Shown here one piece after another: positions 7,997 through 17,030 of a stretch of DNA of 64,000 bases (the stretch's first letter is position 1; every line of letters begins with the position of its first letter). The stretch is from positions 1-64,000 of the forward strand of contig NZ_FNOH01000017.1 of NCBI RefSeq assembly GCF_900106535.1, in the 5' to 3' direction. The position numbers were made by a program, and so were the translations under genes. The DNA is from Myxococcus xanthus. GTDB taxonomy: Bacteria; Myxococcota; Myxococcia; Myxococcales; Myxococcaceae. A model generated the notes under the pieces. That model was not told where the DNA came from. It searched no databases and saw only the letters and a program-made list of their open reading frames with translations.

Positions 7997-9496
7997 TCAA
8001 TGGTGCGACTCCGGCGCGATTAGAAGGCTTCGCCGTGGCCCAGCGTCGGCGGCATGAATGAGGCCTCGGGCCAAGAGCGCGCTACCGAGCGAGCAGAAAT
8101 ACAAATACCCACGCTGCTCGCCGAAGCGGCGGATCAGGCGCTCGAGAGCAGGTCCCGGCTCGACATGCATCAATCCCGAGAGCCCGCGAATGACCCCGAC
8201 ATCGCCCTCCGGGAACACGTCCAGCCGGCCCAAGCCGCGCAGGAGAACCAAGGCCGCGCTCCAGGGGCCAATACCGTGAAGCCCAGTGAGCATCCGCATC
8301 GCCTCGGCGCTGCTCATTTGCGAGAGCATGGCCTCTGTCACATCGCCCGCTTGGATGGCGGCGGCGGCCGCGCGGAGCGCCTCGGCCTTCCTCGCGCTCA
8401 AGCCACAGGAGCGAATCGCGTCGAGCCGCGCCTCGGCGAGCGCAGCAGCAGTAGGAAAGGCGTACCGTACTTGCCCCTCGTGCGGCAAGAACCGGCCGAA
8501 GCGCGCTACCAAACGGCGAACGACTGCGACCCCGGCGTCCAGGCTGACCTGCTGGAACGGGATGACGTTCGCGAACGTCTCGAAGAGGCTGGGGAACCGT
8601 GGCGGCCGCATACCGCGCAGCGCCCGCACAATGGGGCCGAGCTTGCGCTCGGATTGGAGCAGCCGATCGAGCGGCTCCGGGTCCACATCGAGTCCGAGCC
8701 CCCGCCGCAACACCCGAGAGATCTCGGCATGCGCGCCGCGCGAGTCATCCCCATCGAGCACGCGGAACCGGACCTGCGGCTCGTCCACCGTCCCCTGATT
8801 CGAGACCTCGACCAGCACGAAGCCATCGGAGACCGTGAGCGCTCGCAGGTACCGTCCGCCCTCCCAGACGTCGACGAGGTTCGTCGGCCGCCGCTGCAGT
8901 ACGCGCACGGTCGCCTCGAGGTGAAACGGCGCGCGCGTATCGAGGGATGAGCCGAGGCCCGCCGGATACGTGAGCCGCGTGCCATCGACATGAGCGAAGT
9001 CGGTCATCCGGTGCGGCGTCGACCGGGTTCGGCTGGTGATGTGCTCGACCTGCGCGCCGCGAACTGTCAGGGCGTCTGCGACCAGGGAGCGATGGCAACG
9101 CCAGGGCACGGCTTCGGCGCACATCAACGCTACCGTGCCTTCCGCGACCAGCTCACGCAGCTCGGCCAGCCCAGACTCGAACGCGTCCGTCAGCATGTAG
9201 TCCGCGTACCCGCGGAAGCTCGCATTGCGCCACCCCGTGTTCGGTGAGTCACCCCGCGCGTGCCGCAGCCCTCCGAGCGCGGGGAGATGGACGTAACGGA
9301 GGTGATGCCGGCGAAGCGCGGAGCGAAGCGCCTCGCTTTCGAATTGCGGATTGTGGCGCGAGCGCGGGATCGTCCTGATATCAACCACCGTGGAGACGCC
9401 GAACGGTCGAAGGAGCGCGATGAGCTCGTCGAGCGTTCGCGTCGAGTGGCCAACGGTATAGAGTTGGAGGCCTTGCCAGCTCTTTGCCCCGCGCAT
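7997..9496 (-). CDS. DUF488 domain fused to AlkA-type DNA-3-methyladenine glycosylase
   Basis: A 499-residue two-domain protein. Residues about 10-165 are a DUF488 domain: YTVGHSTRTLDELIALL, the VVDIRTIPRSRHNPQF block, and later ALMCAEAVPWRCHRSLVAD, with the conserved Cys/Arg residues of that family. Residues about 190-480 are a DNA-3-methyladenine glycosylase II (AlkA) fold. The helix-hairpin-helix is LHGIGPWSAALVLLRGLG, followed by FPEGDVGV, whose Asp is at the position of the AlkA catalytic Asp. It should excise alkylated purines; the role of DUF488 is unknown. The start is the ATG before MRGAKSW, 18 bases after the cupin stop, so it is the last gene of the sdh operon. Its reading frame is continuous with no frameshift at the junction. 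Confidence 0.9.
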   Translation of the reverse strand: MRGAKSWQGLQLYTVGHSTRTLDELIALLRPFGVSTVVDIRTIPRSRHNPQFESEALRSALRRHHLRYVHLPALGGLRHARGDSPNTGWRNASFRGYADYMLTDAFESGLAELRELVAEGTVALMCAEAVPWRCHRSLVADALTVRGAQVEHITSRTRSTPHRMTDFAHVDGTRLTYPAGLGSSLDTRAPFHLEATVRVLQRRPTNLVDVWEGGRYLRALTVSDGFVLVEVSNQGTVDEPQVRFRVLDGDDSRGAHAEISRVLRRGLGLDVDPEPLDRLLQSERKLGPIVRALRGMRPPRFPSLFETFANVIPFQQVSLDAGVAVVRRLVARFGRFLPHEGQVRYAFPTAAALAEARLDAIRSCGLSARKAEALRAAAAAIQAGDVTEAMLSQMSSAEAMRMLTGLHGIGPWSAALVLLRGLGRLDVFPEGDVGVIRGLSGLMHVEPGPALERLIRRFGEQRGYLYFCSLGSALLARGLIHAADAGPRRSLLIAPESHH

Positions 9497-9514
9497 CGAC
9501 TTTCTACCCCTCTC

Positions 9515-9874
9515 TCATGGGCTCTTCCATCCGAGCGTGAGCAGGAACGCGCTCTCCTCGATCGCCTCCACGTCATGGCGCAGGCCTTTCTCGAGGACGA
9601 GCAAACGCCCGAACGGCAGCTCCACAGTCTTGTCGGGCAGGCGAAGTCGCACGTGCCCGGAGAGCGCGTGGACCGACACGGTTTCGCTGGCGCGATGCTC
9701 CGCCATCCGTGCGCCGGCCTTCATCACGATGAGGACGATGCGCAGGTCGGGCTCGCGCACCAGAGTCCGCGCCGTGTGTCCCTCCCGCTGGTAGGCGTCT
9801 TCTCGCCGCATTTCACGCTCGACTGCCGCCAGGTCGAACGTTGCTCCGCCTACGGGATGTATCGGTTGGGTCAT
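9515..9874 (-). CDS. small cupin-domain protein
   Basis: A 119-residue protein with a single cupin barrel: LVREPDLRIVLIVMKAGARMAEHRA, then SVHALSGHVRLRL and LVLEKGLRHDVEAIEES. Metal-ligand histidines of motif 1 are partly replaced (only AEH is present), while RHDV could supply the motif 2 histidine, so metal binding is uncertain. Its ATG overlaps the sdhB stop codon (ATGA), indicating translational coupling, and the DUF488-AlkA gene follows. Similar proteins are annotated only as cupins of unknown function. A ligand or redox-sensing role within the operon is inference. Confidence 0.8.
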   Translation of the reverse strand: MTQPIHPVGGATFDLAAVEREMRREDAYQREGHTARTLVREPDLRIVLIVMKAGARMAEHRASETVSVHALSGHVRLRLPDKTVELPFGRLLVLEKGLRHDVEAIEESAFLLTLGWKSP

Positions 9875-10683
9875 GCCGTTCCTCCTCTTTCCGGGTCTTG
9901 GCTCTGGGCGTCCGCCTCAGGCTCGCGCCACACTTCGCGTTGGGATGCGATCGATGCCCGGAGCCATTCATGGTTCATGAGCGCGATGGCATCGATGCTG
10001 ATCGACTTCGGGCACGCCGCCTGGCACTCGCCGTGCCAGGTGCAGTTGCCAAAGCCCTCCTCATCCATGCGCGCGACCATGGAGAGCACCCGCCGCTCCC
10101 GCTCCGGCCGCCCCTGAGGCAGGAGCGCCAGGTGAGAGACCTTCGCGCCGGTGAAGAGCGCGGCCGAGGCGTTCGGGCAGGCGGCGACGCAGGCCCCACA
10201 GCCGATGCAAGCCGCGGCGTCCATCGCCCCGTCGGCGTTCTGTTTCGAGACGGCCCGCGTGCTCGCCTCGGGCGCGGCCCCCGTTGGCACCGAGATGAAC
10301 CCGCCAGCGCCGATGATTCGGTCGAGCGCGCTGCGATCGACGATGAGATCCTTGAGCACAGGAAACGCCCGCGCGCGCCAGGGCTCGATCACCAGCAGCG
10401 CGCCGTCCGGAAAGCGGCGCATGTGGAGCTGACACACCGCCGCGCCGCCGAGGGGACCATGCGCCGCGCCATTGATCATCACGCCGCACGTCCCGCAGAT
10501 GCCCTCGCGACAGTCGCTCTCGAACGCGACCGGGGCCTCGCCTTTGGCGGCGAGTTGCTCGTTCAGGACATCGAGCATCTCGAGAAAGGACATGTCGGCG
10601 GTGATGTCAGACACCTCGTAACGGCGGAAGGCGCCCAGGGACCGCGGCCTCTCCTGTCTCCAGATCTGCAGAACGAAGCGCAC
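9871..10683 (-). CDS. sdhB: succinate dehydrogenase/fumarate reductase iron-sulfur subunit
   Basis: A 270-residue protein carrying all three iron-sulfur cluster motifs. The N-terminal [2Fe-2S] ligands are in SDCREGICGTCGVMING plus a later AVCQLH. The [4Fe-4S]/[3Fe-4S] ligands are in CIGCGACVAACP and CTWHGECQAACP. It relays electrons from the flavoprotein to the membrane cytochrome b. It starts with GTG after AAGGAG. It is unusual in being separated from sdhA by an AhpD-like gene, and it overlaps the following cupin gene by 4 bases. The set resembles the menaquinone-linked type with a single cytochrome b subunit. Confidence 0.92.
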   Translation of the reverse strand: MRFVLQIWRQERPRSLGAFRRYEVSDITADMSFLEMLDVLNEQLAAKGEAPVAFESDCREGICGTCGVMINGAAHGPLGGAAVCQLHMRRFPDGALLVIEPWRARAFPVLKDLIVDRSALDRIIGAGGFISVPTGAAPEASTRAVSKQNADGAMDAAACIGCGACVAACPNASAALFTGAKVSHLALLPQGRPERERRVLSMVARMDEEGFGNCTWHGECQAACPKSISIDAIALMNHEWLRASIASQREVWREPEADAQSQDPERGGTA

Positions 10684-10761
10684 GCTGTTCTCCTTCCCCC
10701 TTCGCCCACGAGCGCCTCGGTATGGAGGTACTCGTCGCGCGGGTGTTCAGCAGATTGCCCA

Positions 10762-11235
10762 TCACGGATGCGCCGCCGCGCGGGCCGGCGGTTGGTAGCT
10801 GCCGGGCACGGAGCGGAACGGGATGGCGATCCGGTTCCAGCCGTTGATGGTGATGACCGCCATCGTGAGGCTGACGAGCTCTTCTTCGCTGAAGTGTTGG
10901 CGCACGCGGTCGTACAGCTCATCCGTGACATCGTTCTGCGAGATGAGCGTCAGCGCTTCCGTCCATTCGAGCGCGGCGCGCTCGCGTTCAGTGTAGAACG
11001 GCGTCTCGCGCCAGGCCGACAGCCCGTAGAGCCGCTGCTCGGTTTCCCCGGCGACGCGAGCGTCCTTCGTGTGCATGTCGATGCAGTAGGCGCAGCCGTT
11101 GAGCTGCGACGCGCGAGTCTTGACCAGATCGAGCAGGGGGTGCTCGAGCCCACAGTTGCGGACGAAGCGTTCCAATCCGAGCATCGCCTGGTAGGCGCTG
11201 GATGATTTCTGGGGGAAATCGAGTCGCTGTTCCAT
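10762..11235 (-). CDS. AhpD-like / carboxymuconolactone decarboxylase-family protein
   Basis: A 157-residue protein with the AhpD-family redox motif LNGCAYCIDMHTKDA, containing the CxxC pair and the downstream His that act in peroxidase-type chemistry. The following helix-rich segment, ERERAALEWTEALTLIS, is also typical of the family. A good ribosome site (AGGAG) precedes the ATG. It sits between sdhA (83 bases upstream) and sdhB (78 bases downstream) on the same strand. Such an insertion in an sdh operon is atypical and suggests a peroxide or organic-hydroperoxide role linked to the enzyme's electron leakage (inference). Confidence 0.88.
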   Translation of the reverse strand: MEQRLDFPQKSSSAYQAMLGLERFVRNCGLEHPLLDLVKTRASQLNGCAYCIDMHTKDARVAGETEQRLYGLSAWRETPFYTERERAALEWTEALTLISQNDVTDELYDRVRQHFSEEELVSLTMAVITINGWNRIAIPFRSVPGSYQPPARAAAHP

Positions 11236-11318
11236 GTCGAAGGTCTCCTATCGGTTCCGGCGGCAGAGGGTGCGCGGACGGCTGCGCACCCAGGACCGGG
11301 CCGCCTTTCGGGTCGTGC

Positions 11319-13232
11319 TCATTTGTAGCTCCTGGTCTCCGCCGCGACCGACTCGAAGGAGAGTGGCTCCTTGTGGAGCGCGGGAGGTCGATCCTGGCCG
11401 CGGTATTCCCATACCGACACATGGCAGAAGTGCTCGTCATCTCGGCGCGCCTCACCTTCCGCCGTTTGAAACTCCTCGCGGAAGTGCGCTCCGCACGATT
11501 CGCGCCGCTCGAGCGCGTCGCGGCACATCAGCTCCGCGAGCTCGTAGTAATCGGCGAGCCGCCCTGCTCGCTCGAGCGAGTCGTTCAGCTCGATGCCGGT
11601 GTCCGGCAGCCGGAGATCTCGCTCGAAGTCGCCCTGAAGCGCCTGGATGCTCTCGAGCGCGGAGGACAGCCCGCGCTCGCTGCGCGCCATGCCGCATTGT
11701 TCCCAGAGGAGGCTACCCAGCGCGCGGAAGTGGTCCTCGACGGTTCGCGTGCCTCGCGAGGCGAGCAGGCGCTCGAGCTTTGCCTGCACGATGCGCTCGG
11801 CGTCTCGAAACGCGGGATGGTCAAGGTCGACCGACCCTGGCCCGAAACGCGCCAGCTCGGCCGCGATGGTGTTCGGGACGATGAAGTAGCCATCGGCGAG
11901 CCCCTGCATGAGGGCGCTCGCGCCGAGGCGGTTCGCGCCGTGGTCGGAGAAGTTCGCCTCGCCGAGCACGTAGAGGCCCGGCAGGGTGCTGCGCAGGTCG
12001 TAGTCCACCCAGAGCCCGCCCATGGTGTAGTGGACGGCGGGGTAGATCCGCATCGGCGCCCGGTACGGGTGCTCGCCCGTGATGCGCTCGTACATCTCGA
12101 GGACGTTCCCGTAACGTTCGCGAATGGTACCGGCCCCGAGACGCTCAATGGCATCACCGAGGTCCAGATACACGCCGCGCCCGCCGGGGCCAACGCCCCT
12201 GCCCTGGTCACAGATTTCCTTGGCCGAGCGCGAGGCGATGTCACGCGGCGCGAGGTTGCCGTAGGTTGGGTACCGCCGCTCGAGGAAGTAGTCCCGTTCG
12301 CTCTCCGGGATATCGCGCGGTGTCCGCTGGTCCCCCTTGAGCTTCGGCACCCAGACACGCCCGTCATTGCGCAAGGACTCGCTCATCAGGGTGAGCTTCG
12401 ACTGATGAGGCCCGCTGACGGGGATGCAGGTCGGATGGATCTGCGTGAAGCAAGGGTTGGCGAAGCCGGCGCCCCTTCGGTACGCGCGCCAGATCGCGGT
12501 CGCGTTCGAGCCTCGCGCGTTGGTCGAGAGATGGTAGATGTTGCCGTAGCCTCCTGTCGCGAGGATCACAGCATCGCCGGCGAACGCCCTCAGCTCGCCC
12601 GTCCGGAGGTCGCGCGCGATGATTCCCCGCGCCCGTCCGTCGACCATGACGAGATCGAGCATTTCGGTCCTCGGATGCATGCGAACCTGGCCCGCGCTGA
12701 TTTGCCGCTCGAGCGCCTGGTAGGCGCCGAGGAGAAGTTGCTGCCCAGTCTGTCCACGCGCATAGAAGGTGCGCGAGACGAGCGCGCCCCCGAAAGAGCG
12801 TGTGGCGAGGAGCCCTCCATATTCGCGGGCGAAAGGGACTCCCTGGGCCACGCATTGGTCGATGATGCGGTTGCTCACCTGGGCAAGCCTGTAGACATTC
12901 GCCTCGCGGGAGCGGAAGTCGCCGCCTTTCAGCGTGTCGTAGAACAGCCTCCACACGCTGTCGCCGTCGTTGCGGTAGTTCTTCGCGGCATTGATGCCGC
13001 CCTGCGCGGCGATGCTGTGCGCGCGCCTCGGCGAGTCGTGAAAGGAGAAGCAGTGCACACGGTAGCCAAGCTCGGCGAGCGTCGCCGCGGCCGAAGCCCC
13101 CGCCAGCCCGGAGCCAACCACGAGCAGTGTGTACTTGCGCCGGTTGCTCGGACCAACCAGGCGTCCTTCGCGCAGTCGGCGCTCCCACTTTTGCTCGAGC
13201 GGCCCGCTCGGAATCCTCGCGCCGAGATCCAT
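11319..13232 (-). CDS. sdhA: succinate dehydrogenase/fumarate reductase flavoprotein subunit
   Basis: A 637-residue flavoprotein. The dinucleotide-binding motif is [29 protein letters not shown] includes the His that covalently binds FAD. Substrate-site and family blocks include [26 protein letters not shown] and [14 protein letters not shown]. It oxidises succinate or reduces fumarate at the cytoplasmic face. The start at 13232 ([10 protein letters not shown]) fits the family and directly follows sdhC, whose stop begins at 13235; an open frame continues upstream but only as antisense-type sequence. The C-terminal region resembles long type-B enzymes. The sdhC-sdhA-sdhB order is interrupted by the AhpD-like gene. 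Confidence 0.93.
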   Translation of the reverse strand: MDLGARIPSGPLEQKWERRLREGRLVGPSNRRKYTLLVVGSGLAGASAAATLAELGYRVHCFSFHDSPRRAHSIAAQGGINAAKNYRNDGDSVWRLFYDTLKGGDFRSREANVYRLAQVSNRIIDQCVAQGVPFAREYGGLLATRSFGGALVSRTFYARGQTGQQLLLGAYQALERQISAGQVRMHPRTEMLDLVMVDGRARGIIARDLRTGELRAFAGDAVILATGGYGNIYHLSTNARGSNATAIWRAYRRGAGFANPCFTQIHPTCIPVSGPHQSKLTLMSESLRNDGRVWVPKLKGDQRTPRDIPESERDYFLERRYPTYGNLAPRDIASRSAKEICDQGRGVGPGGRGVYLDLGDAIERLGAGTIRERYGNVLEMYERITGEHPYRAPMRIYPAVHYTMGGLWVDYDLRSTLPGLYVLGEANFSDHGANRLGASALMQGLADGYFIVPNTIAAELARFGPGSVDLDHPAFRDAERIVQAKLERLLASRGTRTVEDHFRALGSLLWEQCGMARSERGLSSALESIQALQGDFERDLRLPDTGIELNDSLERAGRLADYYELAELMCRDALERRESCGAHFREEFQTAEGEARRDDEHFCHVSVWEYRGQDRPPALHKEPLSFESVAAETRSYK

Positions 13233-13234
13233 GG

Positions 13235-13936
13235 CTAGCGCACACCTCCGAGCCAGATCGTGAGCGGAATGCTGCTGAAGCCGCCCCAGAGCACCAGGGC
13301 GAGGATCCACGCAACCGGTCGCCGTTTCGGCCGAGGCGAGGGGCGCGACCTCCCGAGGCTCCGCAGCGAGGCCCATGCACCGTGCCAGACATGCATCCCG
13401 ACGAAGGCCAGCGCGCCGAGATAGATGGCCACCACCCAGGGGACGCGGAAGCCCTCCACGACGTTGTGGTAGACGTCATGCTTCTCGAACGGCACCGGCG
13501 CGATGGTCCCAGTGGTCAGATGGAGAATGTGGAAGACGATGAACCCCGCGAGCACGACGCCCGTGAGGCGCATCGTCCGAGCGGGCACGGTCGTGGATCG
13601 TGGCCTGAGTCGGCGGTAAGCCACCGGGCGCGCGAAGCGGTCACGATTCCAGAGCAGCGCCGCCGCGCCGATGTGGATGACGGCGGAGGCAAGGAGCACC
13701 GCGCGAGCGGCCCACAGGAGCGGGGGCTCCCGAACGAGAAACGCGGAGTACTCGTTGAGGGCATCCCGCCCTCGGTAAACGAGGAGATTGCCGAGCAGGT
13801 GGAAGACGAGGAACACGACCAGCACGATGCCAGTCGCTGCCATCAGCACCTTCAGCCCGACCGTGGACCGCCACGGATGCCGGCGTCGCGAGGCGTCCTG
13901 CGGGCGGTCTTCATTGAACTCACCGATGGACTGCAT
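13235..13936 (-). CDS. sdhC: succinate dehydrogenase/fumarate reductase cytochrome b subunit
   Basis: A 233-residue membrane protein with five hydrophobic segments, matching the cytochrome b558 subunit of type-B enzymes. Histidines suited to two hemes occur in [37 protein letters not shown] and MHVWHGAW. It anchors SdhAB and transfers electrons to or from menaquinone. An upstream AGGGGAG precedes the ATG. It is the first gene of the operon, and its promoter should lie in 13937-14030. Confidence 0.88.
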   Translation of the reverse strand: MQSIGEFNEDRPQDASRRRHPWRSTVGLKVLMAATGIVLVVFLVFHLLGNLLVYRGRDALNEYSAFLVREPPLLWAARAVLLASAVIHIGAAALLWNRDRFARPVAYRRLRPRSTTVPARTMRLTGVVLAGFIVFHILHLTTGTIAPVPFEKHDVYHNVVEGFRVPWVVAIYLGALAFVGMHVWHGAWASLRSLGRSRPSPRPKRRPVAWILALVLWGGFSSIPLTIWLGGVR

Positions 13937-14150
13937 GCGCTCCCCTTCGCAAGGCTCGGCAGCCCGTGACGCGCGGGCGGCTCCAGCGGCTGGCGAACAT
14001 CAATCATCCGGCACCTTCCGCAGGCGTTGGTCCGCGCCCCTGGAAAAGAGGTGAGTTGGGCACGTAGCCCACTCACTGCAAGCCCAACGCCCCGTATGTC
14101 CCGCGAGTGCACAACGCCCATGTCGAGTCTGCGACGTAGGTGTGGCGTAG

Positions 14151-14482
14151 CGCCTCATCGAGCGCGATTTGAACGTCACAAAAGAGGCCGCACGAGCGCT
14201 GCGAGAACTCTCGGGCGACGATGCCCACCGCGTCCCCTGCTTCATGCGCTACATGCACGGCCTTTCCTTGAAGGTGGGACCTCGGTGAACCTCAAGACGC
14301 TCGACTTCAAGGGCGCCAACGGCAAGACCATCGCCGTGCCGACGAGCCCCGCGTCCATCGACATCACCTCCAAGCTGACGACCTGCGCCGCCGACGCCGC
14401 ACCAGTTCCAGGTTTCGAGAAACGCCCGCGACAGGCCCGTCCCCGAGACTTCCGGTGGCGGGCCTTTTCGTGTCAGGATTGA
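14151..14482 (+). pseudogene. two overlapping coding remnants of unknown family
   Basis: From 14151 an open frame without a start encodes a 45-residue piece (contains LNVTKEAARALRELSGDDA) ending with TGA at 14286-14288. A second frame begins at the overlapping GTG (14285), encoding LKTLDFKGANGKTIAVPTSP and then losing protein-like character near 14400. The GTGA overlap is what a real coupled gene pair looks like, which suggests the 3' end of one gene and the 5' end of the next survived a deletion. Neither family is recognised. Confidence 0.35.
14434..14468 (+). terminator. weak stem-loop with T-run
   Basis: GGCCCG and CGGGCC pair across a 19-base loop and are followed by TTTT. It lies upstream of the 14567 lipoprotein gene and could terminate transcription from the remnants before it. 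Confidence 0.4.
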
Positions 14483-14566
14483 ATGAGCAACCGGTGCACG
14501 CGTCGATGCGTCACTCCGCCGGGCTTCACCAGCGCGGACCCATTCCCCTACCTAGGAGCAAACCTC

Positions 14567-15310
14567 ATGAAGCGGCTCATCCAGGGACTGTCCCTGACGT
14601 CTCTGTGTCTCTCTCTGGCGGCTTGTGGTGCCAACAAGTACTACACGCTGCCCGTCGACTCGCATGACGCCTCGACGACCAAGACGTCCATCGGCGTCTG
14701 CGCCCTGGAGAGCGGTCTCGAGTCGCAGTCCATGGACAACACGGCCATCGCCGTCACCTACGATGCGACCTCCACGATGTATTACCGTTACAATGGGAAG
14801 GACGCGTACACCTTCCAGGTCTCCGTGGACGACAAGCAGGTTCCTCCGGAGGAGCTGGAAGCGAAGCTCGCCACGGTGCGCAAGAAGGGCGAGGAGCTGT
14901 ACCTCTGCGCCCAGGACCGCATCAACCCGCGCTTCGTCGCCGCCCCTACCCACGCGCCCGCGCAGACGAACGTCACCATCAACCTGAACGCCCCGGACGC
15001 GAACTCGCGGGACTCCCTGTCCGCTGGCGCGTCGGTGTCGACGAACACGAACACGGCCTCTGCCTCGACGACGTCATCCTCCGCGTCAGTGGACCTGGGC
15101 GAGGGCACCTGCGCCCGCGCCGTAGACTGCTATGCGCGGCTGGCCAAGACGGTCTGCGAGGGCGCGCAGGACTGCAGCTTCAAGGTGGAGATGTCTGGCA
15201 ACGACGAGGCGAGCTGCCGTGACGCGCTGCTCCGCGTCCCGGACCTGATTCAGCCGTTCAAGATGATTCGCCCCAACCTCTCCGCGCCGGCCGTCTGCCG
15301 CGCCGAGTAG
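14567..15310 (+). CDS. lipoprotein of unknown function
   Basis: A 247-residue protein with a clear type II signal: basic MKRLIQG, a hydrophobic core, and lipobox SLAAC. The start at 14567 is preceded by TAGGAG; the frame is open for 28 codons upstream but those residues are not signal-like. The mature part has a Ser/Thr/Ala/Asn-rich linker (about residues 150-185), then a C-terminal domain with four cysteines (CARAVDCYARL, VCEGAQDCSFK) that may form disulfides. No family is recognised. Confidence 0.75.
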   Translation: MKRLIQGLSLTSLCLSLAACGANKYYTLPVDSHDASTTKTSIGVCALESGLESQSMDNTAIAVTYDATSTMYYRYNGKDAYTFQVSVDDKQVPPEELEAKLATVRKKGEELYLCAQDRINPRFVAAPTHAPAQTNVTINLNAPDANSRDSLSAGASVSTNTNTASASTTSSSASVDLGEGTCARAVDCYARLAKTVCEGAQDCSFKVEMSGNDEASCRDALLRVPDLIQPFKMIRPNLSAPAVCRAE

Positions 15311-15323
15311 TCCGCTGGAACAG

Positions 15324-15353
15324 CCCGCCTCCGGTGCCGTGCCGGAGCGCGGG
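15324..15353. terminator. bidirectional hairpin between convergent genes
   Basis: CCCGC-TCCGG and CCGGA-GCGGG pair with one-base bulges, between the convergent lipoprotein and hflX genes. It probably serves both directions. Confidence 0.5.
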
Positions 15354-15430
15354 CGTCAGGGGCCTCCGGTTTCCCGGCCCGTGAGGCAGGCGGAGTGGAC
15401 GACCTTCGCTGGGGTGGCCCCAGAGAAGGC

Positions 15431-16861
15431 CTATTCCTGGAACGACTGGGTGAGCTTCGCGATGGCCCCTGGAAGGCCCCGCACGCGCAGCCGGCTGCCG
15501 CTCTCGTCGTAGGCCTGGGACACCACCGTGGTGTGCTCGTACACCTCGCTGATGCGCCCCTGCCGGGAGTAGGGAATCACCAGGTCTGCCTCCACCATCG
15601 AGGACTCGAAGAAGGCGATGATGTTCTTGCGCAGCATCGCCACGTCGTCCGGCAGGTGCGCGGAGAGCAGCAAGGCGTCCGGGTGCTTCGCGAGCAGCGC
15701 TTCCTTCGCCGCCGCGTCCAGCCGGTCCGCCTTGTTGAAGAGAAGCTTGCTCGGGACGGCGTCCGCGCCGATATCCCGGAGCACCGTGCGGGTGACCTCC
15801 AACTGCGCGGCCCACGTGGGGTCCGACGCATCCACCACATAGAGCAGCAGTGACGCTTCCAGGGCCTCGTCCAGCGTGGAGCGGAAGGACGCGACCAGGT
15901 CGTGCGGCAGCTTCTGGATGAAGCCCACCGTGTCGGAGACCAGGATGCGCGGACGGGTCTCCGGCTGCATCGCGCGCACCGTGGTGTCGAGCGTGGCGAA
16001 GAGCTGGTCCGCGACCAGCACCGTGCTGCCCGTCAACGCACGCATCAGCGAGGACTTGCCCGCGTTCGTGTAGCCCACCAATGCCACCCGCAGCAGGTCC
16101 CTTCGCGCGTAGCGGCGGTGGTCCTGGTCCTTCTGGATGGCCGCCAGGCCCTCGCGCAACTCCGCCAGCCGGTCGCGAATCTTGCGGCGGTCCAGCTCCA
16201 GCGCCGAGTCCCCCGCGCCACGCCCCTGCTGCCGCTCGCGGCCTCCGGTGGATTCGCGCAGCCGGGGGGCCAGGTAGTTGAGCCGGGCGATCTCCACCTG
16301 CATCCGCGCTTCATGGCTCTTCGCGTGCCGGTGGAAGATGTCGACAATCACGCCCGCGCGATCCAGCACCATCGCGCCGGTGGCCTTCTCCAGGTTGCGC
16401 AGCTGGCCGGGAGACAGCTCGTGGTCCACGACCACCACGGTGGGCCGGGGCTCCGCCTTGTCGTCTTCTTCCGAAGGCGGAGGCAGCAGCGCGTCCTCCG
16501 TCTCCACGCCGTCGGCCTCCTCTTCGACAACCTCGTCCTCGGAGTCGGGCTCCGTGTTGGCGGCGGCCTCCCACTTCTCGCGGGCCTTGGACGTCCGGTC
16601 GCTCGCTCCGGATGCAATCACGCCCGAGCCTCCGGTGAGGGCCGCCAGCTCCTTGAGCTTGCCCGTCCCGAGCACCGTGCCCGTGGCCAGCCGCGTCCGC
16701 TTCTGGGACACGGTCGCCACCGTGTCATACCCCAGCGTGTGCACCAGCCGGCGCAGCTCCGCGAAGTCCGCGGCGTGCTCTTCGTCCGAGACGCCCGGAA
16801 GCTGGACACCGACGAGGACGGCACGCAGACGCTCAGGGAATGTGGAAATCGCCATGCGCAT
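15431..16861 (-). CDS. hflX: ribosome-associated GTPase HflX
   Basis: A protein of about 476 residues. The HflX N-terminal domain is followed by the glycine-rich linker STGGRERQQGRGAGD and a GTPase domain with G1 VGYTNAGKSSL, G3 DTVGFIQKLP and G4 FNKADRL. HflX binds the 50S subunit and rescues or splits stalled ribosomes under stress. An acidic insertion (SEDEVVEEEADGVETED, about residues 100-120) is longer than in enterobacterial HflX. The frame is open far upstream, but MRMAISTF at 16861 fits the family N-terminus and avoids overlap with the divergent helicase gene. No strong Shine-Dalgarno is visible. Confidence 0.9.
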   Translation of the reverse strand: MRMAISTFPERLRAVLVGVQLPGVSDEEHAADFAELRRLVHTLGYDTVATVSQKRTRLATGTVLGTGKLKELAALTGGSGVIASGASDRTSKAREKWEAAANTEPDSEDEVVEEEADGVETEDALLPPPSEEDDKAEPRPTVVVVDHELSPGQLRNLEKATGAMVLDRAGVIVDIFHRHAKSHEARMQVEIARLNYLAPRLRESTGGRERQQGRGAGDSALELDRRKIRDRLAELREGLAAIQKDQDHRRYARRDLLRVALVGYTNAGKSSLMRALTGSTVLVADQLFATLDTTVRAMQPETRPRILVSDTVGFIQKLPHDLVASFRSTLDEALEASLLLYVVDASDPTWAAQLEVTRTVLRDIGADAVPSKLLFNKADRLDAAAKEALLAKHPDALLLSAHLPDDVAMLRKNIIAFFESSMVEADLVIPYSRQGRISEVYEHTTVVSQAYDESGSRLRVRGLPGAIAKLTQSFQE

Positions 16862-17030
16862 GCTCGTAACACGTCGGGCCGTCCCGCGACGGGGCGAGTC
16901 CACGCCCCCCGCCCCCCTCGGGGTCCGGGCGACACCTTGCCTGGATGGAGAGGGGGGTAGGAATTCCGGGGGCGGACCTCCCGGGCAGGGTAGGCTTCCG
17001 CGTCCTCGCGCTACCCAAGGCTTCCATCCC

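Noticed and set aside
11202-13238. 678-codon plus-strand frame
   Set aside because: Antisense to sdhA, whose FAD and substrate motifs are unmistakable.
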